Source of the DNA: Bacillus sp. MM2020_1
Lineage (GTDB): Bacteria; Bacillota; Bacilli; Bacillales; Cytobacillaceae
Assembly (NCBI GenBank): GCA_011250595.1
Contig: JAANMP010000011.1
Location: 1 to 64,000, forward strand
Direction: 5' to 3'
DNA length: 64,000 bases
A model generated the notes under the pieces. The model had not been told where the DNA came from. It worked only from the letters and a program-made list of their open reading frames with translations, and did no database searches. Below are positions 18,115 through 25,289 of this stretch, one piece after another. Position numbers and translations under genes: made by a program. Numbering within the stretch: the first letter of the stretch is position 1; each line of letters begins with the position of its first letter.

Positions 18115-19157
18115 AAACCAATCAAGCAGGTCCATTGATTGGGATTATGTCAGCAAGAACTTCAAACGGTTCCATCGCAGGTAATCGTCCGCTTTTTATA
18201 GCATTACAAAAGAAGCTTATTTCACTTGATGGAATAAGCTTTGTCTTTACTCCGGAAGATGCAGATTCAGATTTTATTACAGGCTATACATTTTCACCAG
18301 ATAAAAATCACTGGATTAAGGAAAACTTTCGTTATCCAGACCTCGTCTATAATCGGGTTCCTTTCCGAAACTCAGAACAAAACGATCAATACCGAACATT
18401 TTTTTCGATTTTAAAGGAGAAAAATATCCCCTTTTTCAACCCATGTTTTATCGATAAATTTGAGTTATTTGAATTACTTAAAACCCTTCCATTTTTGCAA
18501 ACCTTTTTGCCGCAAACCATTGTCATCCAGAAAAAAATGGATTTGTTAACTTTTCTAAAGAGGCAAAGAAGTATTTACTTAAAACCTGCTCAATCTTCAA
18601 AAGGGAAAGGCATTTTCCGCTTAAAATTGATTGGTTCTTCAAAAGTTCAATTAGAAGGAATCCAGATTCATGCAAATTATCAATCCTTTAATCATTTTTG
18701 GGAGAAATGGAGCGAGAAACTTCTTGAGCAAACCTATATAGCACAAGAGGAAATATTATCTGCTGAGTATGAGGGTAATCGTTTCGATTTTCGTATACTT
18801 GCCCATGCAAATGATGGTGAATATATGATAACAGGGGTTGGGATTAGACAATCACAACAACAAAATCTTACAACGCATATTCCCTCCGGCGGCAGGCTCC
18901 TGCCCTATGAACTGTTGAAAACAGCGGAGCATGATTATTTTATTCAAGCGATCGTCCCGTCTATTGGAAAGGCATTATCTAATCGTTTTGGCTATTTCGG
19001 TGAATTTTCTATTGATGCCGGTGTAAGTAAAACGGGGCAGTACTATATTTACGAGGTGAATTCCAAACCAATGAGCTTTGATGAACTAGAAATTGAAAAA
19101 AAGAAGATTGAGCAGCTTTGCCGCTTATTCCTCCAACTCTCAAATTTTCAGAACTAA
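18111..19157 (+). CDS. YheC/YheD-family ATP-grasp protein 4 (short form)
   Basis: A 348-residue short form beginning just before AGPLIGIMSARTSNGS. Motifs: IYLKPAQSSKGKGIFRLKL, RFDFRILAHAND and GEFSIDAGVSKTGQYYIYEV followed by NSKP. It is the most divergent of the four (SSKGKG for GSQG/GSLG in the loop), yet keeps the Lys, DFR and E-x-NSKP positions. It overlaps gene 3 by four bases and has an AGGAGA ribosome binding site. The long-short-long-short order suggests duplication of a two-gene unit. Confidence 0.8.
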   Translation: MKTNQAGPLIGIMSARTSNGSIAGNRPLFIALQKKLISLDGISFVFTPEDADSDFITGYTFSPDKNHWIKENFRYPDLVYNRVPFRNSEQNDQYRTFFSILKEKNIPFFNPCFIDKFELFELLKTLPFLQTFLPQTIVIQKKMDLLTFLKRQRSIYLKPAQSSKGKGIFRLKLIGSSKVQLEGIQIHANYQSFNHFWEKWSEKLLEQTYIAQEEILSAEYEGNRFDFRILAHANDGEYMITGVGIRQSQQQNLTTHIPSGGRLLPYELLKTAEHDYFIQAIVPSIGKALSNRFGYFGEFSIDAGVSKTGQYYIYEVNSKPMSFDELEIEKKKIEQLCRLFLQLSNFQN

Positions 19158-19241
19158 CAAAATATTAACAAAAAATTCTATTTAAAAAATCTCCCAAACA
19201 AGGTAAGCTAGAATTAAGTAAAATAAAAGGGGGATTTCACG

Positions 19242-19451
19242 ATGCTAATGCACTTTCAATTCAAGCCACTATTTGAAAATAAAAATATTCCGGGCTGGAA
19301 TTTTTCCTTTTACCATAAAAAGCAAAGAGTCACCGGAGTTTATCACCAAACCGGGAAAATAGAGTGGACAACGAATGTACCGGAACGAGAGGAAATTGAG
19401 GCATTATCAAGTCAGATCCATGAGCTAATGCTTTTCCATGTATATGAGTAA
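19242..19451 (+). CDS. yheE: YheE-family small protein
   Basis: A 69-residue protein (MLMHFQFKPLFENKNIPGWN at the start, YHQTGKIEWTTNVPEREEIE in the middle). This corresponds to YheE of B. subtilis (DUF5342), which also follows the yheC/yheD genes. A GGGGGAT ribosome binding site precedes the ATG. The 84-base gap after gene 4 has no terminator, so it may be the last gene of the same transcript. No biochemical role is known. Confidence 0.82.
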   Translation: MLMHFQFKPLFENKNIPGWNFSFYHKKQRVTGVYHQTGKIEWTTNVPEREEIEALSSQIHELMLFHVYE

Positions 19452-19532
19452 GGTCCTGTCAGGATCTTAACAGTGCATGAAAACTTACCTTTTCCACAAA
19501 CTAAAGATAGTTAATGGAAAGGGATGATCGTT

Positions 19533-19724
19533 ATGGACAAAGGAAAAGACAAGGGAACTGATTTAGGTTCAGCTTATGAAGGCAGAGATAAGTTGTTCAT
19601 GGATGTTGATCGAATGATTAACGAAGGTATGTCAGGTGGTTCTGTCCATTCCCGCCATGATACAACTAATATCGAAGAAGCCCATGAGTTCCACGAAGAA
19701 CAACCACCCTATGAATGCGATTAA
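19533..19724 (+). CDS. Small acidic hydrophilic protein, unknown
   Basis: A 63-residue soluble protein with a charged, low-hydrophobicity sequence: MDKGKDKGTDLGSAYEGRDK at the start and HEFHEEQPPYECD at the end, with several His and one terminal Cys. The ATG at 19533 has GGAAAGGG nine bases upstream; an ATG three codons earlier would sit on the ribosome binding site. I recognise no domain. Composition resembles small spore-enriched proteins, and the flanking sporulation genes make that a reasonable guess only. Confidence 0.55.
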   Translation: MDKGKDKGTDLGSAYEGRDKLFMDVDRMINEGMSGGSVHSRHDTTNIEEAHEFHEEQPPYECD

Positions 19725-19750
19725 TCTATATTGACTTCTATATTTGACAA

Positions 19751-19782
19751 GCTAGCCTCAAAAACATAGGCTGGCCTTTTTA
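19751..19782 (+). terminator. Terminator after the small acidic protein gene
   Basis: GCTAGCCT / AGGCTGGC stem (one G-T pair), A-rich loop and a run of five T. Confidence 0.8.
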
Positions 19783-19852
19783 ATTTTCATGCTTACATTA
19801 ACTACTGTTATAATAAGTTAAAAGAAAATTTTAATAAACGGGGAAATTAATC

Positions 19853-20764
19853 ATGCTAAAAAAATTATTGTCTATTTATGAAAATTCTATTTTATTTCCC
19901 GATAAACCAGTGAATCCCTCTGAACAGTCTTATATCTTCTTCAATGAGATGGAAAACGAATGGATTGGCATTCCGAAAGGTGAGCTAACTGAAAAGGAAT
20001 TAACCCTTCTTAAAACGATTTATCAATTAATTGAATTTCATACTCCTACCAGCAATTCGACTGCAAAGGGATGGGATCTGTATTTATTCTCGGATGGTCC
20101 TCTCCCTAATTATAAACCTGAGACATACCTTCGGTTCATTCAGTTTCAATTGAATAGTAATGATGCGGTTCAAACCGAGATTGAGTCTGCTTTAAAGGGA
20201 TTTTTCAGTGAAGAAGTTATTATCATCTGGGAAAACAGCATTCGAGGTATTGTCATTGAAGAGGGTAACACGATTACTCTAACAGATGAAGAATTGATTT
20301 CAATGACAGAAACACTTGAAAGTGACTTTTATGTAAAAATTTCCTTTTTTATCGGAAAATTTCATCCTATTTCCGATCAACTTCGCTCAAAATTTCTTGG
20401 GGAGAAAGAATACTTTTCTTTTGGAATGGCGAATTTTATCACCAACCTGAACATCTTAACATTCGAGCGCATCTTCCCAGCTTATTTAGCTTATCACTTA
20501 CCACCTGAAATCAAACAAAGGGTCATTCAGGTAATATTTAGAGTTTTTAAAGAGGATCATGAGTTGTATTCAACAATCAAAGTTTTTCTTGAAAATAATT
20601 TAAATGCCAGTTTGACGGCTAAAAAACTATATATCCATCGAAATACACTTCAATATCGAATCGATAAATTCATCGATAAATCCGGTATTCAATTAAAGGA
20701 CTTTTATGGTGCTTTTACCGTTTTTTTAGCTTGTCTCCTTTTTGAGCAAAGTTTAGATAAATAA
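19853..20764 (+). CDS. PucR/CdaR-type transcriptional regulator
   Basis: A 303-residue regulator with the C-terminal PucR-type helix-turn-helix: NLNASLTAKKLYIHRNTLQY followed by RIDKFIDKSGIQLKDFYGAF. The N-terminal 230 residues form an unrecognised sensing region with no membrane segments. A GGGGAAA ribosome binding site precedes the ATG. Its gene lies 109 bases upstream of msmX, the multi-sugar ABC ATPase, so control of carbohydrate uptake is a reasonable inference, but the ligand is not evident. Confidence 0.78.
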   Translation: MLKKLLSIYENSILFPDKPVNPSEQSYIFFNEMENEWIGIPKGELTEKELTLLKTIYQLIEFHTPTSNSTAKGWDLYLFSDGPLPNYKPETYLRFIQFQLNSNDAVQTEIESALKGFFSEEVIIIWENSIRGIVIEEGNTITLTDEELISMTETLESDFYVKISFFIGKFHPISDQLRSKFLGEKEYFSFGMANFITNLNILTFERIFPAYLAYHLPPEIKQRVIQVIFRVFKEDHELYSTIKVFLENNLNASLTAKKLYIHRNTLQYRIDKFIDKSGIQLKDFYGAFTVFLACLLFEQSLDK

Positions 20765-20779
20765 CAACAATTTGCCTAA

Positions 20780-20793
20780 AAAAGCGTTTTCAA
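20780..20793 (+). promoter_or_regulatory. Weak cre-like site upstream of msmX
   Basis: AAAAAGCGTTTTCA fits 12 of 14 cre positions, missing the leading TG. It lies between the regulator gene and msmX. Considered possible, not firm. Confidence 0.25.
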
Positions 20794-20873
20794 TCTTTGT
20801 GCACTCTGTCCATATTGATTTTCTTCCTTTGAATGTAAACTGTTACTTAACAAGATAAAGGGAGGCATTACAA

Positions 20874-21977
20874 ATGGCAGAGTTAAAATTAGACCACATT
20901 TATAAAATTTATGATAATAAAGTGACCGCTGTTCAGGACTTCAATTTACATATTGAAGATAAAGAGTTTATTGTGTTTGTTGGACCATCAGGGTGCGGCA
21001 AATCTACGACGCTTCGTATGATTGCAGGGCTTGAAGATATTTCCAAAGGTGAATTCTATATTGATGGAAAAAGAGTCAATGATGTGGCCCCAAAAGATCG
21101 AGATATCGCAATGGTTTTCCAAAACTACGCGCTTTACCCACACATGACTGTATATGATAACATGGCGTTCGGATTAAAACTGCGCAAGTTTCCAAAAGAT
21201 GAAATTGAACGTCGAGTCAATGACGCGGCAAAAATTCTTGGTTTAGAAGCATACTTAACACGTAAACCTAAGGCGTTATCAGGTGGTCAGCGTCAGCGTG
21301 TAGCATTAGGTCGTGCGATTGTCCGTGATGCCAAAGTATTCTTAATGGATGAACCATTATCAAATCTAGACGCTAAGCTCCGTGTGCAAATGCGTGCTGA
21401 AATTGCTAAACTTCACCGTCGCTTAGATACAACTACTATCTATGTTACTCACGACCAAACAGAAGCAATGACAATGGCCACACGACTTGTTGTTATGAAA
21501 GATGGTATCATTCAGCAAGTTGGTTCACCAAAAGAAGTATATGAAAAACCTGAGAATGTCTTTGTTGGGGGCTTTATCGGCTCTCCGGCAATGAATTTCT
21601 TTAACGGAAAACTGGAAGATGGAAAATTTGTCATTGGAAAAATATCGATGGCTGTTCCTGAAGGAAAGATGAAATATCTTCGCGAGCAAGGATACGTTGG
21701 AAAATCAATCATTCTTGGAACTCGCCCGGAAGATATTCATGATGAGCCGGTTTTCATTGATGCATCTGCAGGCTCTAAGATTAATGCAACTGTGGATGTT
21801 GCCGAGTTAACTGGAGCGGAATTAATGATCTATTCAAGTATTGGTGACCAAGATTTCGTAGCCCGTGTAGATTCTCGAGGGGATATTCATCCGGGAGATA
21901 CAATAGAACTAGCGTTTGATATGAACAAAGCACATTTCTTTGATGTAGAAACGGAATCACGTATTCGCCCATTATAA
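20874..21977 (+). CDS. msmX: Multi-sugar ABC transporter ATPase MsmX/UgpC
   Basis: A 367-residue ATPase of the MalK/MsmX/UgpC group: Walker [12 protein letters not shown]-loop [15 protein letters not shown], signature [15 protein letters not shown], Walker [14 protein letters not shown], switch His [15 protein letters not shown], and a C-terminal TOBE-type regulatory domain (about residues 240-367). In B. subtilis MsmX energises several sugar importers whose own operons lack an ATPase; no permease or binding protein is nearby here, consistent with that shared role. Excellent AAGGGAGG ribosome binding site. Confidence 0.95.
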   Translation: MAELKLDHIYKIYDNKVTAVQDFNLHIEDKEFIVFVGPSGCGKSTTLRMIAGLEDISKGEFYIDGKRVNDVAPKDRDIAMVFQNYALYPHMTVYDNMAFGLKLRKFPKDEIERRVNDAAKILGLEAYLTRKPKALSGGQRQRVALGRAIVRDAKVFLMDEPLSNLDAKLRVQMRAEIAKLHRRLDTTTIYVTHDQTEAMTMATRLVVMKDGIIQQVGSPKEVYEKPENVFVGGFIGSPAMNFFNGKLEDGKFVIGKISMAVPEGKMKYLREQGYVGKSIILGTRPEDIHDEPVFIDASAGSKINATVDVAELTGAELMIYSSIGDQDFVARVDSRGDIHPGDTIELAFDMNKAHFFDVETESRIRPL

Positions 21978-21980
21978 GAA

Positions 21981-22011
21981 TATCGCAAGCGCCCGTTTAG
22001 CGGCGTATAGG
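21981..22011. repeat. Dispersed repeat, 5' fragment
   Basis: CGCAAGCGCCCGTTTAGCGG and CGTATAGG match the first 30 bases of the element at 9796..9968. The copy is cut off and abuts the msmX terminator hairpin. Confidence 0.65.
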
Positions 22012-22046
22012 ATAAGTCCCGTTTTCAAAGCGGGGCTTATTCTTTT
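22012..22046. terminator. Terminator between msmX and the zinc-ribbon gene
   Basis: ATAAGTCCC / GGGGCTTAT stem (one G-T pair) followed by TCTTTTA; it lies at the meeting point of convergent genes and overlaps the last codons of the zinc-ribbon gene. Confidence 0.75.
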
Positions 22047-22279
22047 ATAAAAAAAATATCCTCTTGGCTACAAACTGGGCAGCGATACACATGGGGGCAC
22101 TTCTGACCCGAGTTCGTATCGGGATATCCATCTTCCATTTTCATTAAGTCTATTTCCATATATGGACTATAATCATCATAAAAATCCATAAGACGACCAC
22201 TTTCCATCATAGGTTCACCGCAATTTGAACATAATAAATAGGCTTCTCGAAAACCATTACATACTGGGCATTCTGACAT
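22037..22279 (-). CDS. Zinc-ribbon protein, unknown function
   Basis: An 80-residue protein with Cys pairs at the N-terminus (CPVC), after a short gap (CSNC) and near the C-terminus (KCPH and RCPVC), the pattern of a double zinc ribbon. The middle is acidic (FYDDYSPYMEIDLMKMEDG). The ATG at 22279 follows AAGGGTGA at eight bases; a GTG three codons earlier is too close to the ribosome binding site. It is convergent with msmX and divergent from the SASP gene. No specific function can be assigned. Confidence 0.7.
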   Translation of the reverse strand: MSECPVCNGFREAYLLCSNCGEPMMESGRLMDFYDDYSPYMEIDLMKMEDGYPDTNSGQKCPHVYRCPVCSQEDIFFIKE

Positions 22280-22367
22280 TCCATTCACCCTTTTAGTTTA
22301 GTTCTTACCCCTAGTTTGTGTTAACCTGCCACCTATATGTAATGGAATAAATTACTAATTAACTTTT

Positions 22368-22397
22368 TGAATATCTCCGTCCGTTTGAATCATAATA
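22368..22397 (+). promoter_or_regulatory. Sigma-G type forespore promoter
   Basis: TGAATA, 17 bases, CATAATA: a very good match to the forespore sigma-G (or sigma-F) consensus (TGAATA / CATACTA). It points toward the SASP gene, whose start is about 240 bases downstream, so the transcript would have a long leader. SASP genes are classic sigma-G targets. Confidence 0.7.
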
Positions 22398-22435
22398 AAT
22401 ATTACAAAGCAAGCAACAACAGCTACTTACAACGA

Positions 22436-22487
22436 TGGATGAAACCAACAAGGGTAATAGCCGGTGCAAGTCCGACTCATCCAACCA
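22436..22487 (+). other. tRNA-like remnant 1 in SASP leader
   Basis: A 7-bp outer stem (TGGATGA / TCATCCA), a hairpin just inside its 3' arm resembling a T arm (GCCGG, loop TGCAAGT, CCGAC; one C-A mismatch), and ACCA directly after the stem like a discriminator base plus CCA end. Only 17 bases replace the D and anticodon arms and the T loop has G where tRNAs have T55, so it cannot be a working tRNA. A cobalamin-riboswitch core was considered but the B12 box is absent. Confidence 0.4.
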
Positions 22488-22551
22488 AAATAAGATAATG
22501 AATGAATCTCCAATTTGTAAAAAACTTATCAAAGGTAACATTGATAATTAT

Positions 22552-22610
22552 GGGTTAGGCCAAGGCGGCAATGGTTTAATCTCCATTATGGTTCAATTCC
22601 ATACTGACCC
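22552..22610 (+). other. tRNA-like element 2 in SASP leader
   Basis: GGGTTAG pairs with CTGACCC over seven bases (one G-T) to make an acceptor-like stem. Inside are a small GCC/GGC hairpin, an AATGG/CCATT hairpin and a perfect T-arm-like hairpin (ATGG, loop TTCAATT, CCAT; TATGG/CCATA if the shared base is used). The layout resembles a shortened tRNA, with some similarity to tRNA-Gln (GCCAAG, TGGTTC). It is only 59 bases with an 8-base middle loop, so probably a decayed tRNA or a tRNA-mimicking leader. Confidence 0.45.
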
Positions 22611-22640
22611 CAAACTTATTAAGAGGAGTGTTATTCAACT

Positions 22641-22844
22641 ATGGCAAGTAACAACAACTCTAATCAACTACTAGTACCAGGCGTCGAGCAAGCTCTTAGT
22701 CAAATGAAGTATGAAATTGCTTCTGAATTTGGTGTAAATCTTGGTGCAGACACTACTTCACGTGCCAATGGTTCTGTTGGAGGAGAAATTACAAAACGTC
22801 TTGTAGCAATGGCTGAATCTCAACTTGGCGGATTCCAACGCTAA
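22641..22844 (+). CDS. Alpha/beta-type small acid-soluble spore protein
   Basis: A 67-residue SASP that coats and protects DNA in the dormant spore. It shows the conserved germination-protease site YEIASEFGV, the central DNA-binding stretch [20 protein letters not shown], and the Gln-rich N-terminus ([16 protein letters not shown]). Length and sequence are typical of SspA/SspB/SspD. The ribosome binding site AGAGGAG is about 12 bases from the ATG, a little far. The sigma-G type promoter at 22368 and a strong terminator define a single-gene unit with an unusually long leader. Confidence 0.95.
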   Translation: MASNNNSNQLLVPGVEQALSQMKYEIASEFGVNLGADTTSRANGSVGGEITKRLVAMAESQLGGFQR

Positions 22845-22884
22845 TTTTTAGAAAACCCAGTAAATACAAATAAATATTATGGCT

Positions 22885-22914
22885 AAGCCCCCTTCTCACG
22901 AAGGGGGCTTTCAT
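22885..22914. terminator. Bidirectional terminator of the SASP gene and fumC
   Basis: AAGCCCCCTT / AAGGGGGCTT perfect 10-bp stem with a 6-base loop, between the convergent SASP and fumC genes. Confidence 0.9.
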
Positions 22915-22918
22915 TTTG

Positions 22919-24301
22919 TCAAATCATATTTTCCGGCCGAACCCAGTTTGAAAACTGTTGTTCTGAAACATAGCCTAATTTTATAGCTGCCTCCTTTAAT
23001 GAGCAATTATCTTTAAATGCAAGTTTGGCAATTTCTGCAGCCTTTTCATAGCCTATATGTGGATTTAGCGCTGTAACCAGCATCAATGAGCGGTTTACAT
23101 GTTCCTTAATAATTTCTTCATTGGCCTCGAGACCTAATGCACAATTTTTATTAAAAGATTTTATTCCATCAGAGAGGAGCCTGATTGATTGAATGAAATT
23201 ATTAATAATCACTGGTTTAAACACATTTAACTCAAAGTTACCTTGACTTGCAGCAAAACCAATTGCTGCGTCATTTCCAAAAACCTGGCACGCAATCATC
23301 GTCAACGCTTCACTCTGAGTAGGATTTACCTTTCCAGGCATAATTGAACTCCCTGGCTCATTGGCGGGAATACTAAGTTCGCCAATCCCACTGCGTGGTC
23401 CGCTAGCAAGCCAGCGGACATCATTAGCTATTTTCATTAAATCAGCGGCCAAGGCTTTAAGAGCACCGTGGACATGTACAATCTCATCATGACTTGTTAA
23501 AGCGTGAAATTTATTTTCTGAGGAGCGGAATGGATAACCTGTGAGAGTAGAAATCTGCTCAGCCACCTTGTCACCGAATTGCGATGGAGCATTGATTCCT
23601 GTACCAACAGCAGTCCCTCCTATCGCCAAATCAAGCAGATACTTGCTTGCCTCTGTGATCATCCTTTCACACTTTTCAATCATAACCCGCCATCCGCTGA
23701 TCTCTTGTCCCAACGTTAATGGGGTTGCATCCTGCAAATGCGTTCTCCCTATTTTAATTATCTTTGAAAAATCCTTCTCTTTTTCAAGGAGCGTGCTTTT
23801 TAATTCTGATATAGCTGGGAGGAGATCCTCGACTATTTTTGAATAGGCAGCAATATGCATAGCGGTTGGAAAGGTATCATTAGAGCTCTGAGACATATTG
23901 ACATCATCATTCGGGTGAATTTTTTCAAAGCTGGCATCCTGCTCTTTTAACCATTCATTCGCCCGATTGGCTATGACTTCATTAACGTTCATATTGGATT
24001 GTGTACCACTGCCGGTTTGCCAAACGACCAACGGAAAATGTTCGTCCATATCACCTTTATGAATGGAATCACATACTTTTATAATCGCCTTCATTTTTTC
24101 TTCGCTGAGTTTTCCTAATTGAGAATTGACGATTGCTGCAGCCTTTTTAATAAAAACCAGACCATAAATTAATTCCAAGGGCATCTTTTCAGAACCAATT
24201 TTAAAATTTTCCTTGCTCCGTTGTGTTTGTGCTCCCCAATATTTATCCACTGGAACACGAACCTCACCAAGGGTATCTTTTTCGATCCGATAATTCTCCA
24301 T
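22919..24301 (-). CDS. fumC: Class II fumarate hydratase
   Basis: A 460-residue iron-independent fumarase that interconverts fumarate and L-malate in the TCA cycle. The superfamily signature [13 protein letters not shown] is present near residue 315, with the substrate-site residues in [28 protein letters not shown] and [16 protein letters not shown]. Length matches the family. GAGGTG precedes the ATG. It is monocistronic. Confidence 0.96.
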   Translation of the reverse strand: MENYRIEKDTLGEVRVPVDKYWGAQTQRSKENFKIGSEKMPLELIYGLVFIKKAAAIVNSQLGKLSEEKMKAIIKVCDSIHKGDMDEHFPLVVWQTGSGTQSNMNVNEVIANRANEWLKEQDASFEKIHPNDDVNMSQSSNDTFPTAMHIAAYSKIVEDLLPAISELKSTLLEKEKDFSKIIKIGRTHLQDATPLTLGQEISGWRVMIEKCERMITEASKYLLDLAIGGTAVGTGINAPSQFGDKVAEQISTLTGYPFRSSENKFHALTSHDEIVHVHGALKALAADLMKIANDVRWLASGPRSGIGELSIPANEPGSSIMPGKVNPTQSEALTMIACQVFGNDAAIGFAASQGNFELNVFKPVIINNFIQSIRLLSDGIKSFNKNCALGLEANEEIIKEHVNRSLMLVTALNPHIGYEKAAEIAKLAFKDNCSLKEAAIKLGYVSEQQFSNWVRPENMI

Positions 24302-24393
24302 GTCTCATCCACACCTCACAAATTCATATACTTCAATATATATACCCATTCCTATCTATTTTATTAAAGGAATAGCATTTTACTATATAAAAA

Positions 24394-24417
24394 AACTGCA
24401 GACACTTGTCTGCAGTT
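24394..24417 (-). terminator. Terminator after the 27-residue peptide gene
   Basis: AACTGCAGACA / TGTCTGCAGTT, a perfect 11-bp inverted repeat followed on the minus strand by TTTTTT. It separates the small gene from fumC. Confidence 0.8.
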
Positions 24418-24423
24418 CAAAAT

Positions 24424-24507
24424 TTAATGTTTAATAATTGTATATCCGATATAATAAGAAAGAATTAAAAAACTACCGATCAATAATACAATTGAATACT
24501 CTGACAT
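24424..24507 (-). CDS. Single-helix membrane micro-protein, unknown
   Basis: A 27-residue peptide, MSEYSIVLLIGSFLILSYYI followed by GYTIIKH: essentially one membrane helix with a short acidic start and a basic end. A GGGGTGGGAAG ribosome binding site precedes the ATG at good distance and a dedicated terminator follows. Such features make translation likely, though the family and role are unknown. Confidence 0.6.
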   Translation of the reverse strand: MSEYSIVLLIGSFLILSYYIGYTIIKH

Positions 24508-24623
24508 AAACTTCCCACCCCTATAATATTTAAATGCATGCCTAAACATTTTTAAAATATCACATACGCCGGGGATGGCAAGTGATGATTATTACACTTT
24601 ATTGACTAAGAGGTGAACTTTTT

Positions 24624-25244
24624 GTGAACATTTGCCTTTTCGGTGCAACAGGCAGAGTAGGCTCAATCATTTTAGAGAATGCTTTATCCCAGGAACATAA
24701 TGTCCGTGTACTAGTGAGGGATAGTAGAAAACTTAAACTTGGTACAGATGGTCTTCTTGTTAAGGAAGGAAATGTGCTAAATGAAAATGACATTTCAAAT
24801 TGCATATCTGGCTCTGATGTAGTAATTTGTGCATTAAATACAGATGGCACCACCACTCTGTCTGATTCCATGCCATTCATTATAAAGCATATGAAAGAGC
24901 AAGGAATACAGCGAATAATTAGCATTGGAACAGCAGGAATTCTTCAAGCCAGGTCTGCACCCTATTTATATCGGTTTCAATCTTCTGAGTCGAAACGGAA
25001 AAGTACACGGGATGCAGAAGAACATTTAAAAGCCTATTTAATATTAATGGATTCTGGCCTAGATTGGACGGTCGTCTGTCCTACCTACTTGCCTATAGGC
25101 GAAAGAAAAGGGCATTATAGGTACGAAAAGGACTTTCTTCCTGATAATCCCTCCTCCATTTCAATTTACGATACAGCTGATTTCGCGTTTGGGCAGCTAT
25201 TTACCAATGAATTTATTGGTTCCCGCGTTGGATTAACTTATTAA
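24624..25244 (+). CDS. NAD(P)-binding atypical SDR / NmrA-like protein
   Basis: A 206-residue Rossmann protein. The dinucleotide-binding GATGRVGS motif follows the first strand, and SIGTAG and the DWTVVCPTYL segment are typical of the NAD(P)H-binding (NmrA/YwnB-like) atypical short-chain dehydrogenases. Start is GTG at 24624 behind AGAGGTGA. The active-site Tyr-x3-Lys of classical SDRs is not evident, so it could be a regulatory or redox-sensing member. Single gene, ended by a strong terminator. Confidence 0.8.
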   Translation: MNICLFGATGRVGSIILENALSQEHNVRVLVRDSRKLKLGTDGLLVKEGNVLNENDISNCISGSDVVICALNTDGTTTLSDSMPFIIKHMKEQGIQRIISIGTAGILQARSAPYLYRFQSSESKRKSTRDAEEHLKAYLILMDSGLDWTVVCPTYLPIGERKGHYRYEKDFLPDNPSSISIYDTADFAFGQLFTNEFIGSRVGLTY

Positions 25245-25289
25245 CAAGAGAAGCCCCTTAACAAGTTTCGTTTAGGGGCTTCTCTTGTT
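25243..25289. terminator. Bidirectional terminator, oxidoreductase gene and bmrD
   Basis: An approximately 17-bp stem (AACAAGAGAAGCCCCT and its complement) at the junction of convergent genes. Confidence 0.9.

Noticed and set aside
22436..22510. GGTAATAGCCGGTGCAAGTC resembles the core of a cobalamin riboswitch.
   Set aside because: The conserved B12 box and the rest of the aptamer are missing, and the closing 7-bp stem with ACCA fits a tRNA-like fold better; the downstream gene is a SASP, not a cobalamin gene.
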